In this document: positions 13,345-21,013 of the stretch, piece by piece
How positions within the stretch are numbered: the stretch's first letter is position 1
Layout: each line of letters opens with the position of its first letter
IMG/VR virus record: IMGVR_UViG_3300031227_005786
Location: 1-25,217 of that record
Length of the DNA: 25,217 nucleotides
DNA from: a virus
Direction: 5' to 3' (one strand)
Position numbers and translations under genes: made by a program
The notes under the pieces: generated by a model
Told to the model about the DNA's origin: nothing
Database searches by the model: none
Seen by the model: only the letters and a program-made list of their open reading frames with translations

Positions 13345-13373
13345 ATTATATATTATAATTCATATTTTGTCAA
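13345..13373 (-). promoter_or_regulatory. Promoter P2, consensus sigma70-type
   Basis: TTGACA (13368-13373), 17 bases, TATAAT (13345-13350) on the minus strand, a perfect consensus. It lies just past the primase stop and 32-61 bases before the first gene. The spacer contains AATATGAATTATA (13354-13366), which recurs exactly in P3 on the opposite strand and nearly in P1. Confidence 0.88.
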
Positions 13374-13381
13374 GCTATTTT

Positions 13382-15775
13382 TTAAAATATTTTCTGAGTT
13401 GGGATTACTGTTGCTCTCTGAACCACTCCCATGAATCTGGCTGTCTTAGATTTGGCATCAGGAAATCTCTTGAGAATCCTTCCCCAGTTCTTTTCATGCT
13501 CTGAATTATTCAATATCTTTTGAATTCCTGCATGTGAATCTGAAACAATCATGAATCTTTCATCAATAACATCTTCATATTTTATTCCCATTCTCTCCAT
13601 AGCATTCTTTGCCGGGACTGATATATCATTTTCATAGAGTATTTCAGACACTGTTCTATCAATCCTTTCTCTTTCAACCATGTATGTGAGTGTATGTTCA
13701 AGAATCCTGTTCAGGCATTTCTCTTCATCACTCAGTCCTTCGATTGATGATTGCTCAGCCCAGTCCTGTTCTTCAATCCATTTCTCTGCATCTTCACCTG
13801 AAATTTTCCCATCGGATGTCAATGCATAAGCACCTGAAATCAGAGTTCCATACTGGTCTCCGATTCTCTGATTCCCAAACTTCTCAGCAATTACTCTTCC
13901 AAAAGTCCTTGCATTTGCCAGAATATCCGGGATCATTTTAATTGCTCTTGCCCTGAGACCAGCACAATATAATGGATTAACCACCTTGACTTGCTCTTTC
14001 AGTCCATCAAAGAAATCAACAGTATCTTTGGGATGTGGTTTGATTAAAGACAGCACAGTGATTCTGGATGCATCTGATTTCTGATGAATATTCACTCCCA
14101 CTGATGACAAGCAGAAGCATGACCTGACCTTGAACTCAACAGCACTTCCATGAGAACTGCCCTTGACAATGGGAGCACCTGTCTCTGATGATGCCTGTCT
14201 CATGAGTTCAACTACATTCTGAAGCCTGTCCCTTGACCTTCTCTCTTCTCCTTCAGCTTCATCAAGGACAACAGGGAAAGCATTAATCCCCAGCCATTGC
14301 CTAATCCCTGCTTCAGTTGTATTGCTCTGAGCATTCATTGCTGTCTGCCCCAGTGCCGGAGCAATTATGTTTCCAGATAACCATGTTTTCCCTGTTCCAG
14401 ATTGACCTGTCAGCCAAATGTGAGGTCTCCAATATAATGCTCCACAGATAGGAGCAACAACACACCATCCGGCAAACAGAGTTCCTGAAATCGGTTTCTC
14501 CCATGTTGGCATTCTGCAAACTTCAAGAAATTTTGATGATTCAGTCTTTGAGAGTGGTTCAGTCTGGGATGATTCGATTGGATAACTGGCATTGTATATG
14601 AAATTTGTTTTGAAATCCTGAATCTTTGTTGCCACACCATCGACAATAAGCATGTCTCCATTATGCTGGACAGTTCTGTTCTGATCAGACCATGTTCCGC
14701 ATCCCCTGAGTTTTTTGGAATCATATATTCCCATTCCTTTTGAATATCTGAACATGAAGTTTCTGCCAGCATTCCAATCCGTTCCTCTCTTGGAAGGGAA
14801 TGTTGTTTCCCACCATTGCAAGGGAGCAAGTGCAATCATATTCGCCTGTGAGTGCTGTTCAGCAGTCATCCTAACCAACTGAAGATCTTCATCTGGCATA
14901 TAATAGAATGCACCATCATTGCTACCCAGAATCTTGAATGGAGGATTGTCAGGGTCTTTGTAAACTGTTTTGATTTCTTCCTTTACATCTTCAGTCTTCT
15001 TTGCTTCAGGAGTCCATGTGGGAGAACTCTGAGCAATATTGATAAGTTCTTCTCTTGTTCCACCAGCTTCAATCCAGTCAGAGATATCCTGTCCTTTGCT
15101 CATGCCATCAACATTTGCAATTATTATTGATGAAGCAACTCCATCCAGATATGATGCAATTTTCTGAACATGATCCCTGCCCGGCTCATCATTGTCTGCA
15201 ATCAGAACGATTTTTGCTGAACTGAAATATTGAGAGAAATCCTTTCTCCATTTTCCTGCTCCACCTGAATTGCATGTTGCTGTGAAGCCCATTTCCTCAA
15301 GTTTAATTACATCCTTTTCACCTTCTACGATGAAGATTGCATTTCCAGCTTTGACAGTATCAATGACTTTTGGAAGCCTGAATGGAAGTGGATGAATTCC
15401 CTTTAAGTTATATATCCATTTCTTTGGATTCGCTGGGTCAGGCTGTCTTTGTGAGAAGGATTTTGGCTCGAATCTGACAGCTTGGTATATCACCTTACCT
15501 GTCATGTCAGTGTAATTATACTTTGCTACGATTTTCTTTTTACTTGTGGAAGATTTTGGGGCAAAAAGGTCTTTCAATTCATATCCAAGTGCAGACGCAA
15601 CATCCTTTGATTTACAACCTGCAAAACAGTGGAGAAGGATTGTCCCATTATCTTCTCGGATTGAAAGTGAATTATTTTTATCATCATGAGCCGGACAAAT
15701 TGCAGTGTGTCCATCACCTGACTTCTTAACCTTTTTAAGTTTGGAAAGTAATTCATGAATGTTGGCTGACATCAT
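13382..15775 (-). CDS. Toprim primase-helicase (797 aa)
   Basis: Residues about 17-55 form a primase zinc-binding domain (TAICPAHDDKNNSLSI ... LLHCFAGCKSKDVA, ligands C, H, C, C). A Toprim domain follows near 145-215 with FIVEGEKDVIKL (catalytic Glu) and IVLIADNDEPGRDHV (D-x-D). A linker leads to a P-loop ATPase: GQSGTGKTWLSG near 455 and VVLDEAEGEERRSRDR near 500 as Walker B. The middle part resembles DUF927-type helicase domains of integrative elements and phages. The protein should synthesise primers and unwind DNA at the phage fork. The gene has its own promoter, P3, and the usual bifunctional length. A second ATG directly downstream (MM) leaves a one-codon start ambiguity. Confidence 0.9.
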   Translation of the reverse strand: MMSANIHELLSKLKKVKKSGDGHTAICPAHDDKNNSLSIREDNGTILLHCFAGCKSKDVASALGYELKDLFAPKSSTSKKKIVAKYNYTDMTGKVIYQAVRFEPKSFSQRQPDPANPKKWIYNLKGIHPLPFRLPKVIDTVKAGNAIFIVEGEKDVIKLEEMGFTATCNSGGAGKWRKDFSQYFSSAKIVLIADNDEPGRDHVQKIASYLDGVASSIIIANVDGMSKGQDISDWIEAGGTREELINIAQSSPTWTPEAKKTEDVKEEIKTVYKDPDNPPFKILGSNDGAFYYMPDEDLQLVRMTAEQHSQANMIALAPLQWWETTFPSKRGTDWNAGRNFMFRYSKGMGIYDSKKLRGCGTWSDQNRTVQHNGDMLIVDGVATKIQDFKTNFIYNASYPIESSQTEPLSKTESSKFLEVCRMPTWEKPISGTLFAGWCVVAPICGALYWRPHIWLTGQSGTGKTWLSGNIIAPALGQTAMNAQSNTTEAGIRQWLGINAFPVVLDEAEGEERRSRDRLQNVVELMRQASSETGAPIVKGSSHGSAVEFKVRSCFCLSSVGVNIHQKSDASRITVLSLIKPHPKDTVDFFDGLKEQVKVVNPLYCAGLRARAIKMIPDILANARTFGRVIAEKFGNQRIGDQYGTLISGAYALTSDGKISGEDAEKWIEEQDWAEQSSIEGLSDEEKCLNRILEHTLTYMVERERIDRTVSEILYENDISVPAKNAMERMGIKYEDVIDERFMIVSDSHAGIQKILNNSEHEKNWGRILKRFPDAKSKTARFMGVVQRATVIPTQKIF

Positions 15776-15802
15776 ATTCCCATTTTTTGAGTTGTGATTA
15801 TC

Positions 15803-15831
15803 ATAATATGAATTATACTATTGATTGTCAA
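15803..15831 (-). promoter_or_regulatory. Promoter P3, sigma70-type, in the end of the C5-methyltransferase gene
   Basis: TTGACA (15826-15831), 17 bases, TATTAT (15803-15808) on the minus strand, 28 bases before the primase start. The -35 box lies inside the last codons of the methyltransferase gene. AATATGAATTATA is present on the plus strand at 15805-15817, overlapping the -10 box and spacer, in inverted orientation relative to P2. Confidence 0.82.
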
Positions 15832-16660
15832 GTTTTTTTATGATTGCTGAAATTACACTTGTTGTTACTGCATTGCCAATTGTTTTATATCTTTGTGAAT
15901 CTGAAATCAATGTTTTTTTATTATTTAATATTCCGTATTTTGTCCAGTTATCGGGAAATGCCTGTAATCGTTCGCATTCGATTGGAGTAAATATTCTTAT
16001 TTTACCATTTATTTTTATTTTTGTGCTATGTCCAGAAACTTTTCCATATTGTGCTGTTATAGCTCTACTGATATGATTTCTCCTGTAAATGCTTCCTTGT
16101 TTTCTATCATTTTGATTTCTTTCTGAGAAAGGGAATATTTTTTGTTCACATCTTTTTCCAAAATATCCAAAAATGAAAATTCTTTCTCTTGATTGAGGAA
16201 CTGAAATGCATCTGCTATCAAGAACTTGCCATTGATACTCATACCCAATGTTGGCAAGAATCCCAAGTATTCTTGAGAAAGTTTTTCCATTGTCATGACT
16301 AAGTAAACCCTTAACATTTTCGAGTAAAAAATATCCGGGTCGCTTGTGCTTGAGAATCCTTGCAATTTCAAAAAATAATGTACCTCTTGAGTCATTAAAC
16401 CCTTTTTTTTTGCCAGCAATACTGAAAGACTGGCATGGAAATCCGCCAACGAGCAAGTCAAAGTCGGGAAGTTCTGAAACATTGATGTTTGTCGCATCTC
16501 CGAAGTTTCTGTCTCCCGGGTATCTGTACTCGTAGATTGCTGAGGCGTATTTGTCAATTTCTGAATATCCAATACATTCCCATTTTTCTGTTGCTTGTTC
16601 GATTCCAACACGAAAACCTCCTATTCCAGCAAACATTTCAAAATATTTTAATTTAAACAT
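15818..16660 (-). CDS. DNA C5-cytosine methyltransferase (280 aa)
   Basis: All core motifs are present: FAGIGGFRVG (motif I, SAM binding) at about 10-19, GGFPCQSFS with the catalytic cysteine (motif IV) near 72, LLENVKGLL (VI), QSRERIFIFG (VIII), and TPIECERLQAFPDNW plus KTIGNAVTTSV (IX-X) at the C-terminus. The target-recognition region between VIII and IX is short, so the enzyme is small for its class. It should methylate cytosine C5 in a specific site of phage or host DNA. The ATG at 16658-16660 overlaps the stop of the nuclease gene; a TTG at 16663 with better spacing to GAGGAG is an alternative. No partner restriction enzyme of a classic type is next to it, only the VRR-NUC protein. Confidence 0.93.
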   Translation of the reverse strand: MFKLKYFEMFAGIGGFRVGIEQATEKWECIGYSEIDKYASAIYEYRYPGDRNFGDATNINVSELPDFDLLVGGFPCQSFSIAGKKKGFNDSRGTLFFEIARILKHKRPGYFLLENVKGLLSHDNGKTFSRILGILANIGYEYQWQVLDSRCISVPQSRERIFIFGYFGKRCEQKIFPFSERNQNDRKQGSIYRRNHISRAITAQYGKVSGHSTKIKINGKIRIFTPIECERLQAFPDNWTKYGILNNKKTLISDSQRYKTIGNAVTTSVISAIIKKLDNQ

Positions 16661-17006
16661 CAAACAAGACTCCTCGTTCGATTATCTTCACAGCTTCTTC
16701 TTCCGATTTTGCAACTCCGGCAATGCCACCAGCAAGTCCAACTTGAAACAAGAAATTCATCTGTGTTTTTGATACCTTACCTTTTTTGGTCTTGATTTCA
16801 ATAGCTGTGAAGACTGCAACATTTTTTCCAATCATGTCAGGAGTGATACGCTTCGTAGACCAGCCGACCAAATCAGCTGAACCTTTGCACAGACCGTATT
16901 TTATCTTACGGGTTTTATCGAATCCAACATTATTCCTGAACATAGTTGCAAGATGTGATTCTGAAATTGCCAGTCTGATTCTATCTTGTATTGTTTTCTC
17001 ACTCAT
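16653..17006 (-). CDS. VRR-NUC domain nuclease (117 aa)
   Basis: MSEKTIQDRIRLAISESHLA begins the protein. The family motifs are seen in order: KYGLCKGSADLVGW (G-x-A-D-[LI]), FTAIEIKTKKGKVSKTQ ([AV]-x-E-x-K with K/Q downstream) and a final helix region. These are the catalytic Asp, Glu, Lys and Gln of the PD-(D/E)xK VRR-NUC fold. In phages such proteins are structure-specific (junction or flap) nucleases used in recombination and packaging. The ATG at 17004-17006 follows AAAGGA by nine bases; a TTG at 17015 is an alternative. The stop overlaps the C5-methyltransferase start. Confidence 0.85.
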   Translation of the reverse strand: MSEKTIQDRIRLAISESHLATMFRNNVGFDKTRKIKYGLCKGSADLVGWSTKRITPDMIGKNVAVFTAIEIKTKKGKVSKTQMNFLFQVGLAGGIAGVAKSEEEAVKIIERGVLFDV

Positions 17007-17027
17007 TATATTCAATCCTTTTATAAC

Positions 17028-17099
17028 GTGCCTGTTTTTTATAAATTGTAACGCTATTTGCGTTAATTATTATACGATTATTATATTATTATCAGGCAC
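17028..17099. other. Intergenic element closed by GTGCCTG/CAGGCAC with inner hairpin
   Basis: GTGCCTG (17028-17034) and CAGGCAC (17093-17099) are a perfect 7-bp inverted repeat enclosing about 58 AT-rich bases. Inside is a second perfect hairpin, TAACGC/GCGTTA (17049-17065, 5-base loop). It lies 7 bases after the methyltransferase stop and just before the ribosome site of the VRR-NUC gene. A TATAAT at 17073-17078 on the minus strand lacks a matching -35. The outer arm core GTGCCT/AGGCAC also closes the element at 5363-5439. Confidence 0.45.
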
Positions 17100-17106
17100 A
17101 TTAATA

Positions 17107-17847
17107 TCAAAATAGTTTTAATTGTTGACGTTCGTAGAATATGCGTTTTTCTGCTATCTCACAATATTCAGGACTGATTTCCATGCCGATATATTGCCTG
17201 CTTGTTTTAATACAAGCAACTGGAGTCGTACCACTTCCTATTGTAAAATCTAAAACCGTCTCATTTTCATTTGTATATGTTTTGATAAGATATTCTATTA
17301 AGGCAACTGGTTTTTGAGTTGGATGCATGCCTTCAAAATTAGCATTTACAAAATTAATTACTGATATTGGATATCGATACCCACTATTTTTAATTATTAC
17401 ATTTTTCTTTTGGTAATGTGTTCCCGGCTGAATAGCTCTTTTTCTGATGTCAATATACGGTGTACCTTTTGTTTTTTGTGAATTAAAAACTGGTTGTCTA
17501 TAATAAAACAAACAAATATTCTCATGTGCCTTTTGAGGTCTTTTCCCTGATGCAAATGGTTCTTTCCCAAATGTTTTATTCCAAATCCATTCATACTTAA
17601 ACATCCCCATGTTACTCGCTATTAATTTTGTTGTAAATGGCTGACTTGCTGTCATAACGATTGCACCATTTGGCTTAATGATCCGCTTCAACTGTTCCCA
17701 CATAGGCTCAAGCGGAATGATAGAATCCCATTTACAAGCTGTTGTACCATAAGGAACATCTGCAAGAATCATATCAATGCTTTCTGACTCAATATTAGGC
17801 ATTAATTCTAAACAATCACCGCAATATATTTTATTCAATTCAAGCAT
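17107..17847 (-). CDS. DNA amino-methyltransferase A, beta-class (N6-A or N4-C), 246 aa
   Basis: Catalytic motif IV appears as DVPYG at 30-34 (a conservative variant of DPPY) and SAM motif I as DFTIGSGTTP near 208, in the order typical of beta-class enzymes. HPTQKPVALIEYLIKTY precedes motif I as usual. N-terminal 78 and C-terminal about 80 residues are nearly identical to the methyltransferase at 20288-21013, whereas residues about 80-165 (KTFGKEPFASGKR ... VINFVNANFEG) are different and probably set the target site. The DNA is also very similar at both ends. The ATG (17845-17847) overlaps the upstream TGA. Whether A or C is methylated cannot be told. Confidence 0.92.
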   Translation of the reverse strand: MLELNKIYCGDCLELMPNIESESIDMILADVPYGTTACKWDSIIPLEPMWEQLKRIIKPNGAIVMTASQPFTTKLIASNMGMFKYEWIWNKTFGKEPFASGKRPQKAHENICLFYYRQPVFNSQKTKGTPYIDIRKRAIQPGTHYQKKNVIIKNSGYRYPISVINFVNANFEGMHPTQKPVALIEYLIKTYTNENETVLDFTIGSGTTPVACIKTSRQYIGMEISPEYCEIAEKRIFYERQQLKLF

Positions 17848-18163
17848 ATTTCCCCTTCAGTTCATCAGGAATTCCTTCTTTAATTAATTTTGCATAAATC
17901 TGCTCAATGATTCCTTTACGAGTATGATAATCCCTCTCTGGAGCTATCTTCAATAAATCCTGAATACTCCAATCATCAAGATGCAACTCAGGATATGGTG
18001 GGACATAGCATGTTGAGCAGAATATTTCATCTCCTTCTCCCTTATGCCAGTCATCTTCTTCAACTGCTGATTCAGGATCAATCTCAACATAGAAATATGC
18101 TGTTTTCTCTCCGCAACCATCGCACTCAATTGAAAAAATATCATCATTAATTTGCTCAATCAC
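17840..18163 (-). CDS. Hypothetical protein with two CxxC motifs (107 aa)
   Basis: MIEQINDDIFSIECDGCGEK places a C-x2-C at about 14-17 and EIFCSTCYVPPYP another near 48-51, a zinc-ribbon arrangement with an acidic insert (DPESAVEEDDWHKGEGD) between. The C-terminus is helical. The start is GTG (18161-18163) after AAAGGA, with no ATG in a better position. It sits between two DNA methyltransferases, 15 bases from the one upstream and overlapping the one downstream by TGA/ATG, so a role in DNA modification is possible but unproven. Confidence 0.7.
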   Translation of the reverse strand: MIEQINDDIFSIECDGCGEKTAYFYVEIDPESAVEEDDWHKGEGDEIFCSTCYVPPYPELHLDDWSIQDLLKIAPERDYHTRKGIIEQIYAKLIKEGIPDELKGKYA

Positions 18164-18178
18164 TTTAAAATTCCTTTC

Positions 18179-19639
18179 CTAAAATAGTTTTAACTGTTTC
18201 ATTTCGGATTCAATTCGTTTATTCCCTATTACACAAGATTCCGGTGATAGTTCCATGCCAATAAACTGGAATCCTTCAATTATAGAAGCTACACCAGTGC
18301 TTCCACTGCCTGCGAAATTATCAAGCACTATTCCTTTTGGTGGTGTAATAAGACGGCAGAGATACCGCATGAGTTTAATAGGTTTGACAGTTGGATGATT
18401 GTTAGCACGAGGTATTTTTGTATCAGATATTTTATCACTGAAACCGTTATCTCTTTCTATATATTTCGCTTCCATCCCCTCAAGTCCCTTATTCCTTTCG
18501 GCTTTCGATGCCTTTGCGCAGTAGAAAAACCGAGCGGCAGAACCGGAATCGCCCTTATCAATAAACCGTTTATCTTGTCCACCTTGCCAGAAACCAGTGC
18601 TACTTGCTCCCCCACCGTGTGTTTTTGTATTCGGAAATCCTTCCAGTACTTCATCTGAGCCATTGTGAATGAAATTTGCAGGAAAACGACCTTGAGTATT
18701 AGGAGCAATTACTGTTGCTTTTCCAAGACTGAATTCTTTTTTATTAGCACTATCATATTCTTTGCCAATAGAATTTATTCCACTACGAAGTGTTCTTTCT
18801 TCTAAATCCTTTTTTTGATATTCCACTCTGCATCCATCCACATTTATTCCGCCAGTTCCCCAGTTCAGTACATTAGCGGCAACTGTTTTCTCAGATAGTG
18901 GTTTCCTGCAGAGCGTCCATAATTCCATTGCTGGTTTTAGAGCAGTGCCCCAGCCCTCATATGGTGAGTTTCCTTTGGTTATTTTTATTTCTTTTCCATT
19001 TTCTCTTTTGTTATAAATTTCACTTCCATAAATTGAACTTGCTCCGAAATTGGTTTTTCCCAATAACTCTCTTCCTGCCTCTTCAAAGGCAATATCGCAA
19101 AAATCATCAAGATTTAGCCCTTTCTTTAAAAGTTCATAGTCTTCTTTCATTGGAAATCTACCATCTTCAAACCAACTATTTCCCCCAAATGTTTTAGCAT
19201 TCATTCCGCACTTTTTGAATGCTTGTTGTTTTGTTAAACCCAATTTTACTCTTGCTTCTTTAATTCTATTGGAAAGGGTTTTTAATTTATCCCAATCTTT
19301 CCTTTTATCAATCGCCTTACCCACATTCAAACTTTTCGGGAATCCCGATCCATATACCCATGCAATTAAATCCCGTATCTCAAATCCTGCATCCTCAATA
19401 TTAACCGCCATTCTATGCTGTGTTCGAGTACCACAAGCAATTAATGCATATCCACCCGGCTTCAATACTCGTAATGCTTCTTCCCAAACATCAACACCCG
19501 GAATATTATAATCCCATTTCTTACCCATGAAACTCCATCCATACGGCGGATCGGTAACGATAGAGTCCACACTATTACTTTTCATCTTTTTCATCAATTT
19601 AACACAATCACCACAGTATATTTTATTCAATTCTTTCAC
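18179..19639 (-). CDS. DNA amino-methyltransferase with inserted helix-turn-helix domain (486 aa)
   Basis: Motif IV DPPYG lies at 30-34 and motif I as LDNFAGSGSTGVAS near 433, preceded by NNHPTVKPIKLMRYL, giving a beta-class N6-A or N4-C enzyme twice the size of its neighbours. Residues about 120-176 (SNRIKEARVKLGLTKQQAF then MNAKTFG and WFEDGRFPMKEDYELLKKGL) look like an XRE-type helix-turn-helix inserted in the catalytic domain, a feature I recall from other phage methylases. The GTG start at 19639 overlaps the upstream TGA and aligns with the ELNKIYCGDC start of both other enzymes; an in-frame ATG at 19669 lies inside the previous gene. The C-terminal EMKQLKLF resembles the tails of both paralogues. 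Confidence 0.92.
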   Translation of the reverse strand: MKELNKIYCGDCVKLMKKMKSNSVDSIVTDPPYGWSFMGKKWDYNIPGVDVWEEALRVLKPGGYALIACGTRTQHRMAVNIEDAGFEIRDLIAWVYGSGFPKSLNVGKAIDKRKDWDKLKTLSNRIKEARVKLGLTKQQAFKKCGMNAKTFGGNSWFEDGRFPMKEDYELLKKGLNLDDFCDIAFEEAGRELLGKTNFGASSIYGSEIYNKRENGKEIKITKGNSPYEGWGTALKPAMELWTLCRKPLSEKTVAANVLNWGTGGINVDGCRVEYQKKDLEERTLRSGINSIGKEYDSANKKEFSLGKATVIAPNTQGRFPANFIHNGSDEVLEGFPNTKTHGGGASSTGFWQGGQDKRFIDKGDSGSAARFFYCAKASKAERNKGLEGMEAKYIERDNGFSDKISDTKIPRANNHPTVKPIKLMRYLCRLITPPKGIVLDNFAGSGSTGVASIIEGFQFIGMELSPESCVIGNKRIESEMKQLKLF

Positions 19640-19959
19640 AGTCCAAAGCCCCACAATTTGCGAAGCCATTTAATCACAAGTTTATCGTCATATCTCCATA
19701 TCTCTAATGCTCTGAAGAAATTATATCCAAACTCCCACCAAATCCACAGAGCCAGCCAGAACACAGGATAGAGCCAGAATGTTGCATCGATCAAATACAG
19801 TATAATCGAAAATGGTATGCCATAACTGATAGCCTTCAGTATATGCCATAACTCCATCAATGTACTTCCACCTTTGGCATGATCAATTGCATCACATGCT
19901 GAATTAATCAGGTATGACAACAGCATCAGAATCATTATCATTGCGTTTTCTAAATTCAT
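19636..19959 (-). CDS. Hypothetical membrane protein (107 aa)
   Basis: Predicted membrane segments are at about 6-20 (AMIMILMLLSYLINSA), 41-57 (AISYGIPFSIILYLIDA) and 58-75 (TFWLYPVFWLALWIWW). The C-terminal tail is basic (RYDDKLVIKWLRKLWGFGL). The ATG at 19957-19959 follows GGAGAAGAACTG and starts 56 bases inside the upstream gene; a frame open to 20055 has no better site. The stop overlaps the methyltransferase GTG. Multi-span small proteins in such a place may be lysis, membrane-anchoring or defence-evasion factors, but none is recognised. Confidence 0.62.
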   Translation of the reverse strand: MNLENAMIMILMLLSYLINSACDAIDHAKGGSTLMELWHILKAISYGIPFSIILYLIDATFWLYPVFWLALWIWWEFGYNFFRALEIWRYDDKLVIKWLRKLWGFGL

Positions 19960-20182
19960 CAGTTCTTCTCCATGTTTGATATTTACTCGAGCCATCAGGA
20001 ACTGGTTTGAATGGTTTATCAACCTTGATAGCTTTCGAGACTTTGTTATAATCAATTATCCTTCTTGTCTGTCCTATTCCCCTGCCGGATATGATTGTGA
20101 TGTAAACTGCTCTGTTTCTAATATAATTTAATATTAAAAAGCCAATCAATCCAACCAATAATAAAATCCTTACAATCAGCAT
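19904..20182 (-). CDS. Small protein with N-terminal membrane anchor (92 aa)
   Basis: MLIVRILLLVGLIGFLILNY is a clear N-terminal membrane segment or uncleaved signal. The following 70 residues are hydrophilic with RGIGQTRRIIDYNKVSKAIK and an acidic tail (NDNDSDAVVIPD). AAAGGAG lies ten bases before the ATG (20180-20182) and inside the gene upstream. Its 3' end overlaps the next membrane gene. The soluble part may be beta-rich (VYITIISGRGIGQTR resembles a small barrel strand) but no family is assigned. Confidence 0.62.
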   Translation of the reverse strand: MLIVRILLLVGLIGFLILNYIRNRAVYITIISGRGIGQTRRIIDYNKVSKAIKVDKPFKPVPDGSSKYQTWRRTDEFRKRNDNDSDAVVIPD

Positions 20183-20288
20183 AAGTCAATATCTCCTTTC
20201 TTCTGAATCGGAACAGCCACATAACTGCAAGGAATGTTCCAATGATTAATGTTAATATTGAGAAACATAATGATGCGAGTTCAAGCAT
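20118..20288 (-). CDS. Small membrane protein (56 aa), overlapping gene
   Basis: From an ATG at 20286-20288 that overlaps the TAA of methyltransferase B (TAATG), the frame reads MLELASLCFSILTLIIGTFL then AVMWLFRFRRKE, one membrane segment followed by a basic stop-transfer, and ends at TAG 20118. It overlaps the next gene by 65 bases in a different frame, as spanin or holin pairs can. No separate ribosome site is needed if translation is coupled. Real but unproven. Confidence 0.45.
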   Translation of the reverse strand: MLELASLCFSILTLIIGTFLAVMWLFRFRRKEILTYADCKDFIIGWIDWLFNIKLY

Positions 20289-21013
20289 TATAGTTCCAGT
20301 TTTAATTGTTGACGTTCATAGAATATGCGTTTCTCTGCTATCTTGCAATACTGTTCATCAAGTTCAATACCAATATATTGCCTATTTGTTTTAATGCAAG
20401 CAACGGGAGTTGTTCCACTTCCCATTGTAAAATCTAAAACAATATCATTTTCATTTGTATATGTTTTGATTAAATATTCCATAAGTGCAACTGGTTTTTG
20501 AGTTGGATGTAATAATTTATCTCTACTAAATTTTTGAATACTTTTTGGATAACCACTTATTGTTTGTGTATATTGCCCACTATGATTTAAAACATCAGAT
20601 TTTGCTTGTTTTATATTTTTGGGGATTATATTATATATTCCTAAAGGATTATATATAGTTTTATTTTTTGAAAAAACTAAAATATTTTCATGTATTTTTA
20701 ATGGATGTATTTTTGCCAATAATGGATTTGATGATTTTATTTTATCCCATATCCATTCACACCTAAACCATTTAATATTACTCATAACTAAAATACTTGT
20801 AAATGGTTGACTTGCTGTCATAACGATTGCACCATTTGGTTTGATAATTCGTTTCAATTCTTTCCACATCGGTTCTAACGGGATAATGACATCCCATTTA
20901 CAAGCTGTTGTTCCATAAGGAACGTCTGCAAGAATCATATCAATGCTACCGGATTCTATGTTTGGCATTAATTCAAGACAGTCACCGCAATGTATCTTAT
21001 TAGTTTCAAGCAT
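20288..21013 (-). CDS. DNA amino-methyltransferase B, beta-class, paralogue of A (241 aa)
   Basis: MLETNKIHCGDCLELMPNI and ADVPYGTTACKWD (motif IV variant DVPY at 30-33) open the enzyme. HPTQKPVALMEYLIKTYTNE and LDFTMGSGTTPVACIKT (motif I) close it. Both ends are nearly identical to methyltransferase A at protein and DNA level, while residues about 80-160 (IKSSNPLLAKIHPLK ... GYPKSIQKFSRD) are unrelated. AAAGGA precedes the ATG (21011-21013), which overlaps the helicase stop. It should methylate N6-A or N4-C at a site different from that of A. Confidence 0.92.
   Translation of the reverse strand: MLETNKIHCGDCLELMPNIESGSIDMILADVPYGTTACKWDVIIPLEPMWKELKRIIKPNGAIVMTASQPFTSILVMSNIKWFRCEWIWDKIKSSNPLLAKIHPLKIHENILVFSKNKTIYNPLGIYNIIPKNIKQAKSDVLNHSGQYTQTISGYPKSIQKFSRDKLLHPTQKPVALMEYLIKTYTNENDIVLDFTMGSGTTPVACIKTNRQYIGIELDEQYCKIAEKRIFYERQQLKLEL

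Noticed and set aside
16057-16611. 184-codon open frame on the minus strand
   Set aside because: It lies wholly within the C5-methyltransferase gene, which has all its catalytic motifs in the other frame.
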